NCBI GenBank assembly: GCA_041551965.1
Contig: JBFELU010000028.1
Location: forward strand, 1 to 28,820
Direction: 5' to 3'
Source of the DNA: JBFELU01 sp041551965
Lineage (GTDB): Bacteria; Actinomycetota; Acidimicrobiia; Spongiisociales; UBA11373
DNA length: 28,820 nucleotides
Shown: in pieces, positions 1 to 6,630 of the stretch
Numbering within the stretch: the first letter of the stretch is position 1
Layout of the letters: every line of letters begins with the position of its first letter
Notes under the pieces: generated by a model
What the model was told of the DNA's origin: nothing
Seen by the model: only the letters and a program-made list of their open reading frames with translations
Database searches by the model: none
Translations under genes and position numbers: made by a program

Positions 1-105
1 CGGAGGTGGCGGTGTTCCAGGGGCGGGATGTTGGTGCGCACCACGATGTCGCCGTGGTGGCGCAGCACCAGGCCCTCGTGCAGGAGCAGCCCGAGGTGGA
101 GGGGC
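1..105. repeat. Left copy of a 105-bp direct repeat (partial paralogue of the gene at 1092-1541)
   Basis: Bases 1-105 match 1147-1251 at 104 of 105 positions, in the same orientation; the match stops at base 106. The single difference (base 78 versus 1224) falls in the third position of a His codon of the minus-strand frame (CAC versus CAT), so it is silent there. This copy therefore looks like part of a second gene copy read on the minus strand and running off the left edge. The frame continues rightward past 105 with a short similar stretch (KLRRPLHLG versus RLRLPLHLG), so the duplicated gene may extend a little further in diverged form. A repeat at a sequence end is also where an assembly tends to break. 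Confidence 0.85.
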
Positions 106-126
106 CGCCGCAACTTCGATTCGGCG

Positions 127-161
127 TAGGCTCTGAGCACAGCGAGTAGGGGGACGCCTGC
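127..161 (+). promoter_or_regulatory. Possible promoter and ribosome binding site of the RTX gene
   Basis: A TAGGCT hexamer at 127-132 fits the TAnnnT -10 pattern of actinobacteria, and AGTAGGGGG at 146-154 is a purine-rich ribosome-binding candidate 7 bases before the ATG at 162. I see no convincing -35 box. This is the only upstream DNA between the repeat copy and the gene. Confidence 0.25.
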
Positions 162-956
162 ATGCGTGATCGCACCATCACAACTCTCACCCTTGTCGTG
201 GGTTTGATGATTGCCTCGACATCATCAGTCGGCAGTGCTCCTCCCCAACCCGGCGACGAAATGCCACCACCAGTTCTTTGCGACGGCCGAGAGGCCACCA
301 TCGTCGGAACCTCACGCGACGACGTGATCGACGGAACCAGCGGCAACGACGTCATCGCCGGTCTCGGAGGGGACGACACGATCAACGGACTCGGGGGCAT
401 CGACACCATCTGTGGGGGATCCGGCAACGACGTCCTCAACGGTGGCGACGGCGCCGACTTCTTGATGGGTGGATCCGGCTACGACCAACTCAACGGTGGG
501 CCCGGTCGCGACTACGCCTACTACAAGGACGAGGTCGGCGGCGTCGAGGTCGATCTGGTTCTTGGTGTCGCGACGGCACCCGACGGCCTCGAGATCGTTG
601 TTGGTGTGGAGAGTGTCTGGGGCTCGCCGTTCGATGACGTGATCCTCGGCGACATACACGACAACAACCTCACCGGTGGCAACGGTGCAGACATCCTCAG
701 GGGAAGAGACGGCGATGATTTCATCGATGGCGGGAATGGTCACGACCAGATCCGCGGTGGCAGCGGCGATGACCTGCTCTTTGGCAACAATGGCAAGGAC
801 CTCATCAAGGGTGGCAAAGGAAACGATGAGCTGCGTGGTGGCAAACGTCCGGACAAGCTCGTAGGGGGCGCAGGCATGGATTCCTTCTTCGGGGGAGCTG
901 GTACTGATACCTGCGTCGGAACCGCAACCGAGCCCATGAGTTCCTGCGAACTCTGA
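162..956 (+). CDS. Secreted RTX-type calcium-binding repeat protein
   Basis: The 264-residue product has a signal peptide (positive MRDR, hydrophobic core at about 8-22, Ala-rich end near 26), then two blocks of nonapeptide repeats of the GGxGxDxLx type (about 45-115 and 165-255). These repeats form calcium-binding parallel beta rolls in the hemolysin-type family. A non-repetitive insert lies between the blocks (about 116-160, with a DYAYY segment). No protease, lipase or other catalytic domain is visible, so it may be a stand-alone secreted or surface protein. Four Cys residues occur, two near the C-terminus. The codon third positions are visibly less GC-biased than in the neighbouring genes, and the gene lies between two copies of a direct repeat, both consistent with acquisition from elsewhere. 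The repeats also create long shadow frames on both strands, which I discount. Confidence 0.8.
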   Translation: MRDRTITTLTLVVGLMIASTSSVGSAPPQPGDEMPPPVLCDGREATIVGTSRDDVIDGTSGNDVIAGLGGDDTINGLGGIDTICGGSGNDVLNGGDGADFLMGGSGYDQLNGGPGRDYAYYKDEVGGVEVDLVLGVATAPDGLEIVVGVESVWGSPFDDVILGDIHDNNLTGGNGADILRGRDGDDFIDGGNGHDQIRGGSGDDLLFGNNGKDLIKGGKGNDELRGGKRPDKLVGGAGMDSFFGGAGTDTCVGTATEPMSSCEL

Positions 957-1091
957 GTCTCCACAGCCCAGAGAGACCGACGGACGATTGGCGGGTGAAA
1001 ATACGCATCCCGTGAGTCGGGCGCCGCCTTGGAAGGCCCTCATCGACACCCACGACATCGGCGTCGGGGATTGTTCCCAGTAGCGCGGCGC

Positions 1092-1541
1092 CTACGTCGC
1101 CGGCCTGATTCTGCGGTATTCGGCTCGCAGTGAGGGTCGCAGCCGCCGGAGGTGGCGGTGTTCCAGGGGCGGGATGTTGGTGCGCACCACGATGTCGCCG
1201 TGGTGGCGCAGCACCAGGCCCTCATGCAGGAGCAGCCCGAGGTGGAGGGGCAGTCTGAGTCGCTGTCCGGCGATGGCGGCCACGGTGAGCCGCAGCAGGT
1301 CGGCGACGGCGCCGGGGCCCAGCAGTGCCGTCCAATAGCGGCGCACCGCCGGGTCGTCGAGTTCGTGGCCTTCCGGATGGGGGTCGGCGACGAGGGGGGT
1401 GATCCACGGTCTGGGGACGGCGGTGGCCCGGATCTTGGGGGAGTCTTTGCCGGCTTCCATCCCGCCCGGGGTTGGCGCGGCATCCGTCGGGATGGGAGGA
1501 CGGGCATCCCGGGGGAGGGACCCGGGCGGGATGGAAGCCAT
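1092..1541 (-). CDS. Conserved-looking small hypothetical protein
   Basis: The frame encodes 149 residues if it starts at the ATG at 1541, or 122 residues from the ATG at 1460. The convincing protein-like part begins around the ITPLVADPHPEGHELDDP segment: a helix-rich Leu/Arg-rich domain with LLGPGAVADLLRL and LPLHLGLLLHEGLVLRHHGD. I recognise no named domain and assign no function. The first 27 residues are Pro-rich and fall within a large inverted repeat, so the later start is possible. An AT-rich patch (TGATAT at 1551-1556 on this strand) lies 9 bases from the 1541 ATG and could be a -10 box for a nearly leaderless transcript, which favours the longer form. A 105-bp part of this gene is duplicated at the left edge of the window with one silent change, which supports this reading frame. 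Confidence 0.55.
   Translation of the reverse strand: MASIPPGSLPRDARPPIPTDAAPTPGGMEAGKDSPKIRATAVPRPWITPLVADPHPEGHELDDPAVRRYWTALLGPGAVADLLRLTVAAIAGQRLRLPLHLGLLLHEGLVLRHHGDIVVRTNIPPLEHRHLRRLRPSLRAEYRRIRPAT
1147..1251. repeat. Right copy of the 105-bp direct repeat
   Basis: This is the partner of bases 1-105 (one mismatch in 105). It lies inside the coding region of the small minus-strand hypothetical gene. The two copies are separated by 1041 bases that hold the RTX gene and the 3' end of the hypothetical gene. Confidence 0.9.
1452..1539. repeat. 19-bp perfect inverted repeat with nested hairpin
   Basis: The arms at 1452-1470 and 1521-1539 are exact reverse complements (GGCTTCCATCCCGCCCGGG on the plus strand at the left arm). 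The 50-base loop itself contains a 7-bp inverted repeat, CGGGATG at 1488-1494 and CATCCCG at 1505-1511. In the minus-strand transcript one arm follows directly on the first candidate start codon (1541), and the other arm contains the second candidate ATG (1460). A hairpin here could affect translation of the hypothetical gene, or the element could be a mobile palindromic repeat. Confidence 0.8.
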
Positions 1542-1605
1542 GCCTAGGAGATATCAAATAGGCATAGTTGAACACAAGTAGGTGCGAACGAGGTCGCGAA
1601 AGAAA

Positions 1606-4071
1606 TCAGCCGCTCTCGAAGCGCCCGATTTGGATGACGATGATGGTTTCCTCGGTGACCTGCTGGCCCGAGCGAGGTGTCGTGGAGACGACCCGGTTGT
1701 TCTCGTCCCGATTGATGGTGACGACCTCCTCGAAGATCCAGTCGAACTCGATCTCGGTCTCGGTGCGCAGCGCCGCCAGGATCTCTCGGGCCTCCGACCG
1801 GGGGGCGCCGTACAGGTTGGGCATCAAGGTGTCGGGCTGCTTGCCGCTGGAGACCTCGATCTCCACTTCGCCGCCCTGGGTGACCCGAGACCCCGGCCTC
1901 GGGTCCTGACCCACCACATCACCCTCCGGTTCCGTGGAGTTCACCACGACCACGACCGGTTCGAGACCGGCTTGGAGGATCTCCTCCTCGGCGTCTTCGA
2001 GGTCCAGGCCGATGACGTTGGGAACCGTCACCCGGGGGGTCTGGTAGTAGACCGAGATCCCGTCGGGGTCGGGCCGGAAGTCCTGGACCGGGAGGCCCTC
2101 GACCACGATTTCCATGAAGTCCTTCCAGATCGGCGCCGCGATGCTCCCGCCGAACGCCCGGGCGTAGAAGGTTCCGTTGATGGTGATGTTGCGCATCTCC
2201 ACCTGGCTGTCGGGGAATCCCACCCACACCGCCGTCGAGTACTGAGGGATGAAACCCATGAACCAGACGTCGGTGTGGTTCTGGTGGGTGCCGGTCTTAC
2301 CGGCCTGGGGCCGGCCGATGTTGGCGAGGGTGCCGGTGCCCCGGCTGGCCGCCTGCTCCAGGGTGTTCACCACTGCTGCCGCCAGGGCCTCCTCGAGCAC
2401 CTGCTCCCGTGCGACCTCGTGCTGATAGATGACGTTCCCCTCGGCGTCCTCGATCCGCTCGATGAGGTAGTTCTCCACCCGCCGCCCGTAGTTGGCGAAG
2501 GTCGAATAGGCGGCCGCCATCTCGAGCGGGCTGACGGCATAGGCGCCGAGCACGATCGAGGGGAAGTCGCCCAGTGGGGACTTGATACCGAGGCGGTGAG
2601 CCACGTTCTTGATCGTCTCGCCACCGACCTCCACGGCGATCTGGCAGAACACCGTGTTGGTGGAGAACACCAGGGCGTCCTCCAGGCTGCGTACCCCGGG
2701 CGCGTTGTTGCTGGCGTTGTTGCACTCCCAGGGAGCGATACCACCGAAGTCGAGGGACTGCGGCGTCGACATGTCCCAGAACGAGTTGAGCGGGATGCCC
2801 GCCTCCAACGCCGCCGTCAGGCCGAACGGCTTGAACGCCGATCCGGGATTGCGGCGTCCCTTGGTGGCGAGGTCGTACTCCCGCTGCCCGGCCTCGAGGT
2901 CGGTCCCGAACTCCAGGCCCGAGGCCATCACGACGGTGGCTCCGGTGCGGTTGTCGACCATGGCAATGGCTCCGGTGGGGCCTTCGACCCCGAGCGGGAA
3001 CCAGGTGCGCAGCACGTCGAGCGCCGCCTGCTGCAGCTCGTAGTTCACGGTGGTGTAGATGCGGAGCCCGCCGCCGCCCTCGCATTCGGTGTCTTCCGCC
3101 GGGCATCCGAACACAGAGCGCTTGCGTTGCAGGAACGTGTCTCCGAGACCGAAGCGGGCGTCGTTGAGGACGGTGTCCTTGGCGGCGATCAGCACCTGAG
3201 GAGCCACGTCCTGGGTCTCTCGGGGCGGCGCCACCTCCAGCGGCTCCAGCTTGGCCTCCGCCCCCTCGGCGGCGGTGATGTACCCGTTCTCGACCATCTC
3301 GTCGATCACGAAGTTGCGGGCCCGCAGGGCGATCTCGTTTTCCTCGCGGCGCAGGTCGTAGAGGGAGGGGTTGCGGATTGGGACTGGGATCGCCGCCGCT
3401 TCGGCGATGGTGAGCTGGTCGAGTTCCTTGCCGAAGTACTCCTCGGCCGCCGCTTTCACTCCGTAGGCGTTGTTCCCGAAGAAGACCGAGTTGAGATAGA
3501 ACTCGAGGATCTGCTCCTTGGTGTAGCGACGCTCCAGCTCGATGGCGATGATCGCCTCGGCAACCTTGCGCTCCAGGGTCGCCTCGGTGCCGATGAAGTT
3601 CTGCTTCACGACCTGCTGGGTGATCGTCGATCCGCCCTGGCTGGTGATCCCTCCGCTGATGTTGGAGACGAAGGCCCTGGCGATCGCTTCGGTGTCGACC
3701 CCGTTGTGTTCCATGAACTCGGCGTCTTCGGCAGAGAGCACCGCGCCGATGACCAGGTTGGGGATCTCGTCGAGGGGGAGGGGCTGGCTGTTGCGCTCGG
3801 TCAGCAGACCCAGCAGGACCCCATCGGAGGTGTAGACCTCGGAGAGGGTGCCGATGTCGGGGAGATCGAGGGTCATTGCCTCGACGTTGGGGATCCAATC
3901 CTTCCGGATGTCCTCGATGGTGCCCCAGGCGGTGTTGCTGCCCAGGAAGGCGAGCAGGCCGAACCAACTGGCGCCGATGATCGCGATCGCACCGAGGACG
4001 GCGGCCGCGATGAAACGACGGCCCCGCCGCTCGAGCCGTTCGGCCTGGTGGATGGATTCGTCCATCGTCAT
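1606..4071 (-). CDS. Bifunctional class A penicillin-binding protein with two PASTA domains
   Basis: This enzyme polymerises lipid II and cross-links peptidoglycan on the outer face of the membrane. With the start at 4071 (MTMDESI) it has 821 residues: a short cytoplasmic N-terminus, one membrane helix (20-43), a GT51 transglycosylase domain with the catalytic EDAEFMEHNGVD motif (Glu115) and GGSTITQQ (146-153), then a transpeptidase domain with SAFK (Ser411, Lys414), STN (470-472) and KTGT (592-595). Two PASTA domains follow (about 680-742 and 748-816), as in PonA-type proteins of actinobacteria and Firmicutes. The open frame extends to 4176, but the longer form would overlap the divergent gene at 4133 and adds 35 residues without family character, so I prefer 4071 (4065 is a further option). 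A Cys-containing Gly-rich insertion (320-335) lies between the two catalytic domains. Confidence 0.93.
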   Translation of the reverse strand: MTMDESIHQAERLERRGRRFIAAAVLGAIAIIGASWFGLLAFLGSNTAWGTIEDIRKDWIPNVEAMTLDLPDIGTLSEVYTSDGVLLGLLTERNSQPLPLDEIPNLVIGAVLSAEDAEFMEHNGVDTEAIARAFVSNISGGITSQGGSTITQQVVKQNFIGTEATLERKVAEAIIAIELERRYTKEQILEFYLNSVFFGNNAYGVKAAAEEYFGKELDQLTIAEAAAIPVPIRNPSLYDLRREENEIALRARNFVIDEMVENGYITAAEGAEAKLEPLEVAPPRETQDVAPQVLIAAKDTVLNDARFGLGDTFLQRKRSVFGCPAEDTECEGGGGLRIYTTVNYELQQAALDVLRTWFPLGVEGPTGAIAMVDNRTGATVVMASGLEFGTDLEAGQREYDLATKGRRNPGSAFKPFGLTAALEAGIPLNSFWDMSTPQSLDFGGIAPWECNNASNNAPGVRSLEDALVFSTNTVFCQIAVEVGGETIKNVAHRLGIKSPLGDFPSIVLGAYAVSPLEMAAAYSTFANYGRRVENYLIERIEDAEGNVIYQHEVAREQVLEEALAAAVVNTLEQAASRGTGTLANIGRPQAGKTGTHQNHTDVWFMGFIPQYSTAVWVGFPDSQVEMRNITINGTFYARAFGGSIAAPIWKDFMEIVVEGLPVQDFRPDPDGISVYYQTPRVTVPNVIGLDLEDAEEEILQAGLEPVVVVVNSTEPEGDVVGQDPRPGSRVTQGGEVEIEVSSGKQPDTLMPNLYGAPRSEAREILAALRTETEIEFDWIFEEVVTINRDENNRVVSTTPRSGQQVTEETIIVIQIGRFESG

Positions 4072-4108
4072 GTCTTCAGACGACCCCTGGGGCGGGATGG
4101 TTCCCCGG

Positions 4109-4114
4109 TAGGAT
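4109..4114 (+). promoter_or_regulatory. Possible -10 box for the mutase gene
   Basis: TAGGAT fits TAnnnT and lies 18 bases before the ATG at 4133, in the short divergent gap shared with the penicillin-binding protein gene. No clear -35 box is visible. A transcript from here would have a leader of about 10 bases. Confidence 0.3.
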
Positions 4115-4132
4115 TGCGCCCCCAGGGTACCG

Positions 4133-5719
4133 ATGAGCGCAGAATCCGAGGACCACCGGCGCACCACGAGCGACACCGAGATCTCGGTGTCGTACGGCCC
4201 CTCGCCGGGGTGGGATCACGATGCCAAACTCGGCGAACCCGGCTCCTTTCCCTTCACTCGCGGCCCCCATCCGACCATGTACCGGGGCCGATTGTGGACG
4301 ATGCGCCAGTACGCGGGTTTCGGCACGGCGGCGGCCACCAATGAGCGTTTTCGGGCACTGCTCGGGGCCGGCCAAACCGGTCTCTCGGTCGCCTTCGATC
4401 TGCCCACCCAGATGGGCCTCGACTCCGACGACCCGGCGGCGGCCGGGGAGGTCGGCAAGGTGGGGGTGGCGGTCGATGGCATCGACGACGTCCGGCGGCT
4501 CTTCGAGGGCATCCCCCTCGGCGAGGTCTCCACGTCGATGACCATCAACGCCACCGCCGCAGTGCTCCTGCTCCTCTACCAGCTGGTCGCCGAGGAACAG
4601 GGGGTCCCGGCGGCGTCGCTCCGGGGGACCGTCCAGAACGACATCCTCAAGGAGTACGCCGCACGGGGCACCTACATCTACCCACCCCGTCCCTCGATGC
4701 GGCTGGTCACCGATCTGTTCGCTTACTGCCGTGCGGAGCTCCCCGCCTGGAACACCATCTCGATCAGTGGCTATCACGTCCGGGAGGCGGGCTCCACCGC
4801 CGCCGAGGAAGTGGCGATCACCATCAGCAACGGGCTCGCCTACGTGATGGCGGCCACCGAGGCCGGACTCGACGTCGACGAATTCGGGCCTCGCCTCTCG
4901 TTCTTCTGGAATGCCCACAGCAACCTCCTCGAGGAAGTGGCCAAGTTCCGGGCGGCCCGGCGGCTCTGGGCCCGGCTGATGCGGGACCGGATGGGCGCCA
5001 CCATCCCGGAGGCCCAGAAGATGCGCTTCCACACCCAGACGGCGGGCAGCACCCTCACCGCCCAGCAGCCGGAGAACAACCTGGTGCGCACCGCGCTCCA
5101 AGCGCTGGCGGCCGTCCTCGGTGGCACCCAGTCGTTGCACACCAACGCCTTCGACGAGGCGCTCGGGCTTCCCACCGAGCACTCGGCGATGCTGGCGCTG
5201 CGAACCCAGCAGCTCATCGCCCACGAGACCGGGGTCGCCGATACCGTGGATCCGCTGGCCGGCTCGTATTTCGTCGAGTCGCTCACCGACGCCGTCGAGG
5301 ATGCCGCCGTCAGAATCATCGAGGAGATCGATGCCGCCGGTGGGGCAGTGGCCGCCATCGAAGCCGGGGTGGTGCAGCGGATGATCGCCGACTCGGCCTA
5401 TCGGGAGGCCCAGCGTATCGAGTCGGGCGAGTCTGTCGTCGTCGGCGTCAACCGATTCGTCACCGACGAGGTGCAGTCCATCCCGACCACCGAGATCGAT
5501 CCCGAAGTGGAGCGCAGCCGGGTCGAGGCGCTGGCCGCGATGAGGGCCCGTCGGGATTCGGCGGCGGTGGCCGCCGCCCTCGACGAGGTGCGCCGGGTGG
5601 CCGAAGGCGAGGGCAACCTGTTGTATCCGATGAAGACGGCGCTGCAGCGCGAGGCGACCCTGGGAGAGGTGTCCGGCGTCCTCGCCGACGTCTTCGGCCA
5701 TTACCGCCCCGGCGGCTGA
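4133..5719 (+). CDS. Methylmalonyl-CoA mutase, catalytic (large) subunit without B12 domain
   Basis: The 528-residue protein is the acyl-CoA mutase catalytic barrel, which interconverts methylmalonyl-CoA and succinyl-CoA using adenosylcobalamin. Family landmarks are MYRGRLWTMRQYAGFG (49-64), GLSVAFDLPTQMG (83-95), SISGYHVREAG (210-220, catalytic His215), and RFHTQTAGSTLTAQQPENN. Two residues that separate methylmalonyl- from isobutyryl-CoA mutase point to methylmalonyl-CoA: Tyr60 in RQYAGF (Phe in isobutyryl-CoA mutase) and Arg178 in AARGTYIYPP (Gln there). The C-terminal cobalamin-binding domain with DxHxxG is absent, so a separate small subunit is needed and is not in this window. The corrinoid protein at 21571-22197 is of the methyltransferase type and an unlikely partner. 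The gene could work with the methylmalonate-semialdehyde dehydrogenase at 19369. Confidence 0.9.
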   Translation: MSAESEDHRRTTSDTEISVSYGPSPGWDHDAKLGEPGSFPFTRGPHPTMYRGRLWTMRQYAGFGTAAATNERFRALLGAGQTGLSVAFDLPTQMGLDSDDPAAAGEVGKVGVAVDGIDDVRRLFEGIPLGEVSTSMTINATAAVLLLLYQLVAEEQGVPAASLRGTVQNDILKEYAARGTYIYPPRPSMRLVTDLFAYCRAELPAWNTISISGYHVREAGSTAAEEVAITISNGLAYVMAATEAGLDVDEFGPRLSFFWNAHSNLLEEVAKFRAARRLWARLMRDRMGATIPEAQKMRFHTQTAGSTLTAQQPENNLVRTALQALAAVLGGTQSLHTNAFDEALGLPTEHSAMLALRTQQLIAHETGVADTVDPLAGSYFVESLTDAVEDAAVRIIEEIDAAGGAVAAIEAGVVQRMIADSAYREAQRIESGESVVVGVNRFVTDEVQSIPTTEIDPEVERSRVEALAAMRARRDSAAVAAALDEVRRVAEGEGNLLYPMKTALQREATLGEVSGVLADVFGHYRPGG

Positions 5720-5737
5720 GGGGATAGCCCGAGCCCG

Positions 5738-5743
5738 TAACCT
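5738..5743 (+). promoter_or_regulatory. Possible -10 box giving a leaderless transporter mRNA
   Basis: TAACCT fits TAnnnT and ends exactly 6 bases before the ATG at 5750, so transcription would start at or next to the start codon. No Shine-Dalgarno sequence is present before this ATG, which agrees with a leaderless transcript. Confidence 0.35.
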
Positions 5744-5749
5744 GCCCCG

Positions 5750-6592
5750 ATGGCCATCCTGCTCGCCGTGCTTTCGTCGATCACGATCGGCGGTGCCGAT
5801 TTCCTGGGTGGGCTCACCGCTCGTCGGGCCCCGGCGATCACGGTGGTCTTCACCGCGCATCTCGCCGGGCTCGGGGTCACCCTCGTGGCGGCCCCTCTGT
5901 GGGGATCGGACGGGACCGTGACGGCAGACCTCCTGTGGGGCGCCGCCGCCGGTGCATCGGGGGCCATCGGCCTGGTGATGCTCTATCACGCCCTGGCCAC
6001 CACCAGGTTCTCGGTCGCCGCGCCGGCCGCCGCGCTCTTCGGGGCGGTGCTGCCGATCGGCTACGGCCTCGTCATCGGCGAGCGGCCCGATGCGTTGGCT
6101 TGGGTGGGGGTGGTGTTGGCGCTGCCGGCACTGCTGCTCATCACCTCGTCCCAGCGCAACGAGGGCGGCGATCGACGCAGCGCCCGTCGGGCCGTCCTCC
6201 TGGGCGCCCTGGCGGGGATCGGCTTCTCGCTCTACGGCATCTTCATGTCCCGGACCGGTGATTCCTCCGGTCTCTGGCCGCTGGTGGGGTCGCGGGTCGC
6301 CTCGATCCCGGCGGTGGCGGTGCTGGCACTGGCGAGACGACGTCCCCTCCTGACCGCGCCTCCGGTGCTGGCCCGGGCTCTCACCGTCGGGGTCCTGGAC
6401 ATGGGCGCCAACATCCTGTTCCTGGAGGCGCTGCATCGTGGCTTCATCTCGCTTGTCGTGCTCATCAGTTCGCTGTACCCGGCGTTCACCGTCTTGCTGG
6501 CTCGGGTCGTGCTCGACGAGCGGATCGGACGGCGCCAGGGATTCGGCCTGTTGCTGGCCGGGGCGGGGATCGTGCTGATCGCCGTCGCCTGA
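5750..6592 (+). CDS. EamA/DMT-superfamily transporter
   Basis: This 280-residue membrane protein has about ten hydrophobic helices in two homologous halves of five, the usual arrangement of EamA (DUF6) exporters in the drug/metabolite transporter superfamily. The halves are joined by a polar stretch, SSQRNEGGDRRSARR (about 133-147). The second half ends with the typical SLYPAFTVLLARVVLDER segment followed by a last helix (LLLAGAGIVLIAVA). The substrate cannot be read from sequence; relatives export amino acids or other small metabolites. It lies 30 bases after the mutase gene and may have its own promoter. Confidence 0.85.
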   Translation: MAILLAVLSSITIGGADFLGGLTARRAPAITVVFTAHLAGLGVTLVAAPLWGSDGTVTADLLWGAAAGASGAIGLVMLYHALATTRFSVAAPAAALFGAVLPIGYGLVIGERPDALAWVGVVLALPALLLITSSQRNEGGDRRSARRAVLLGALAGIGFSLYGIFMSRTGDSSGLWPLVGSRVASIPAVAVLALARRRPLLTAPPVLARALTVGVLDMGANILFLEALHRGFISLVVLISSLYPAFTVLLARVVLDERIGRRQGFGLLLAGAGIVLIAVA

Positions 6593-6596
6593 TCGA

Positions 6597-6625
6597 TAGC
6601 ATGGAGGCACCCGCATCCACGGAGG
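6597..6625 (+). promoter_or_regulatory. -10 box and Shine-Dalgarno that fix the AOR start
   Basis: TAGCAT at 6597-6602 fits TAnnnT, and GGAGG at 6621-6625 lies 5 bases before the ATG at 6631. The upstream in-frame ATG at 6601 overlaps the -10 hexamer and has no ribosome binding site, so 6631 is the better start. Confidence 0.45.
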
Positions 6626-6630
6626 CCCTC

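Noticed and set aside
312..1058. A 248-codon open frame on the minus strand through the RTX gene
   Set aside because: The repeated RTX codons keep other frames open; the plus-strand product has a signal peptide and clear calcium-binding repeats.
1..1600. Insertion sequence or transposon carrying the RTX gene
   Set aside because: There is no transposase frame and no terminal inverted repeat flanking the RTX gene; only the direct repeat of a host-like gene is present.
1582..4344. A 920-codon plus-strand frame opposite the penicillin-binding protein
   Set aside because: It is the complement of a gene with complete catalytic motifs; high GC keeps antisense frames open, and its translation is Asp/Gly/Val-rich with no domain.
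4076..6616. An 846-codon minus-strand frame opposite the mutase and transporter genes
   Set aside because: Both plus-strand proteins have family motifs throughout; the antisense product is low-complexity.
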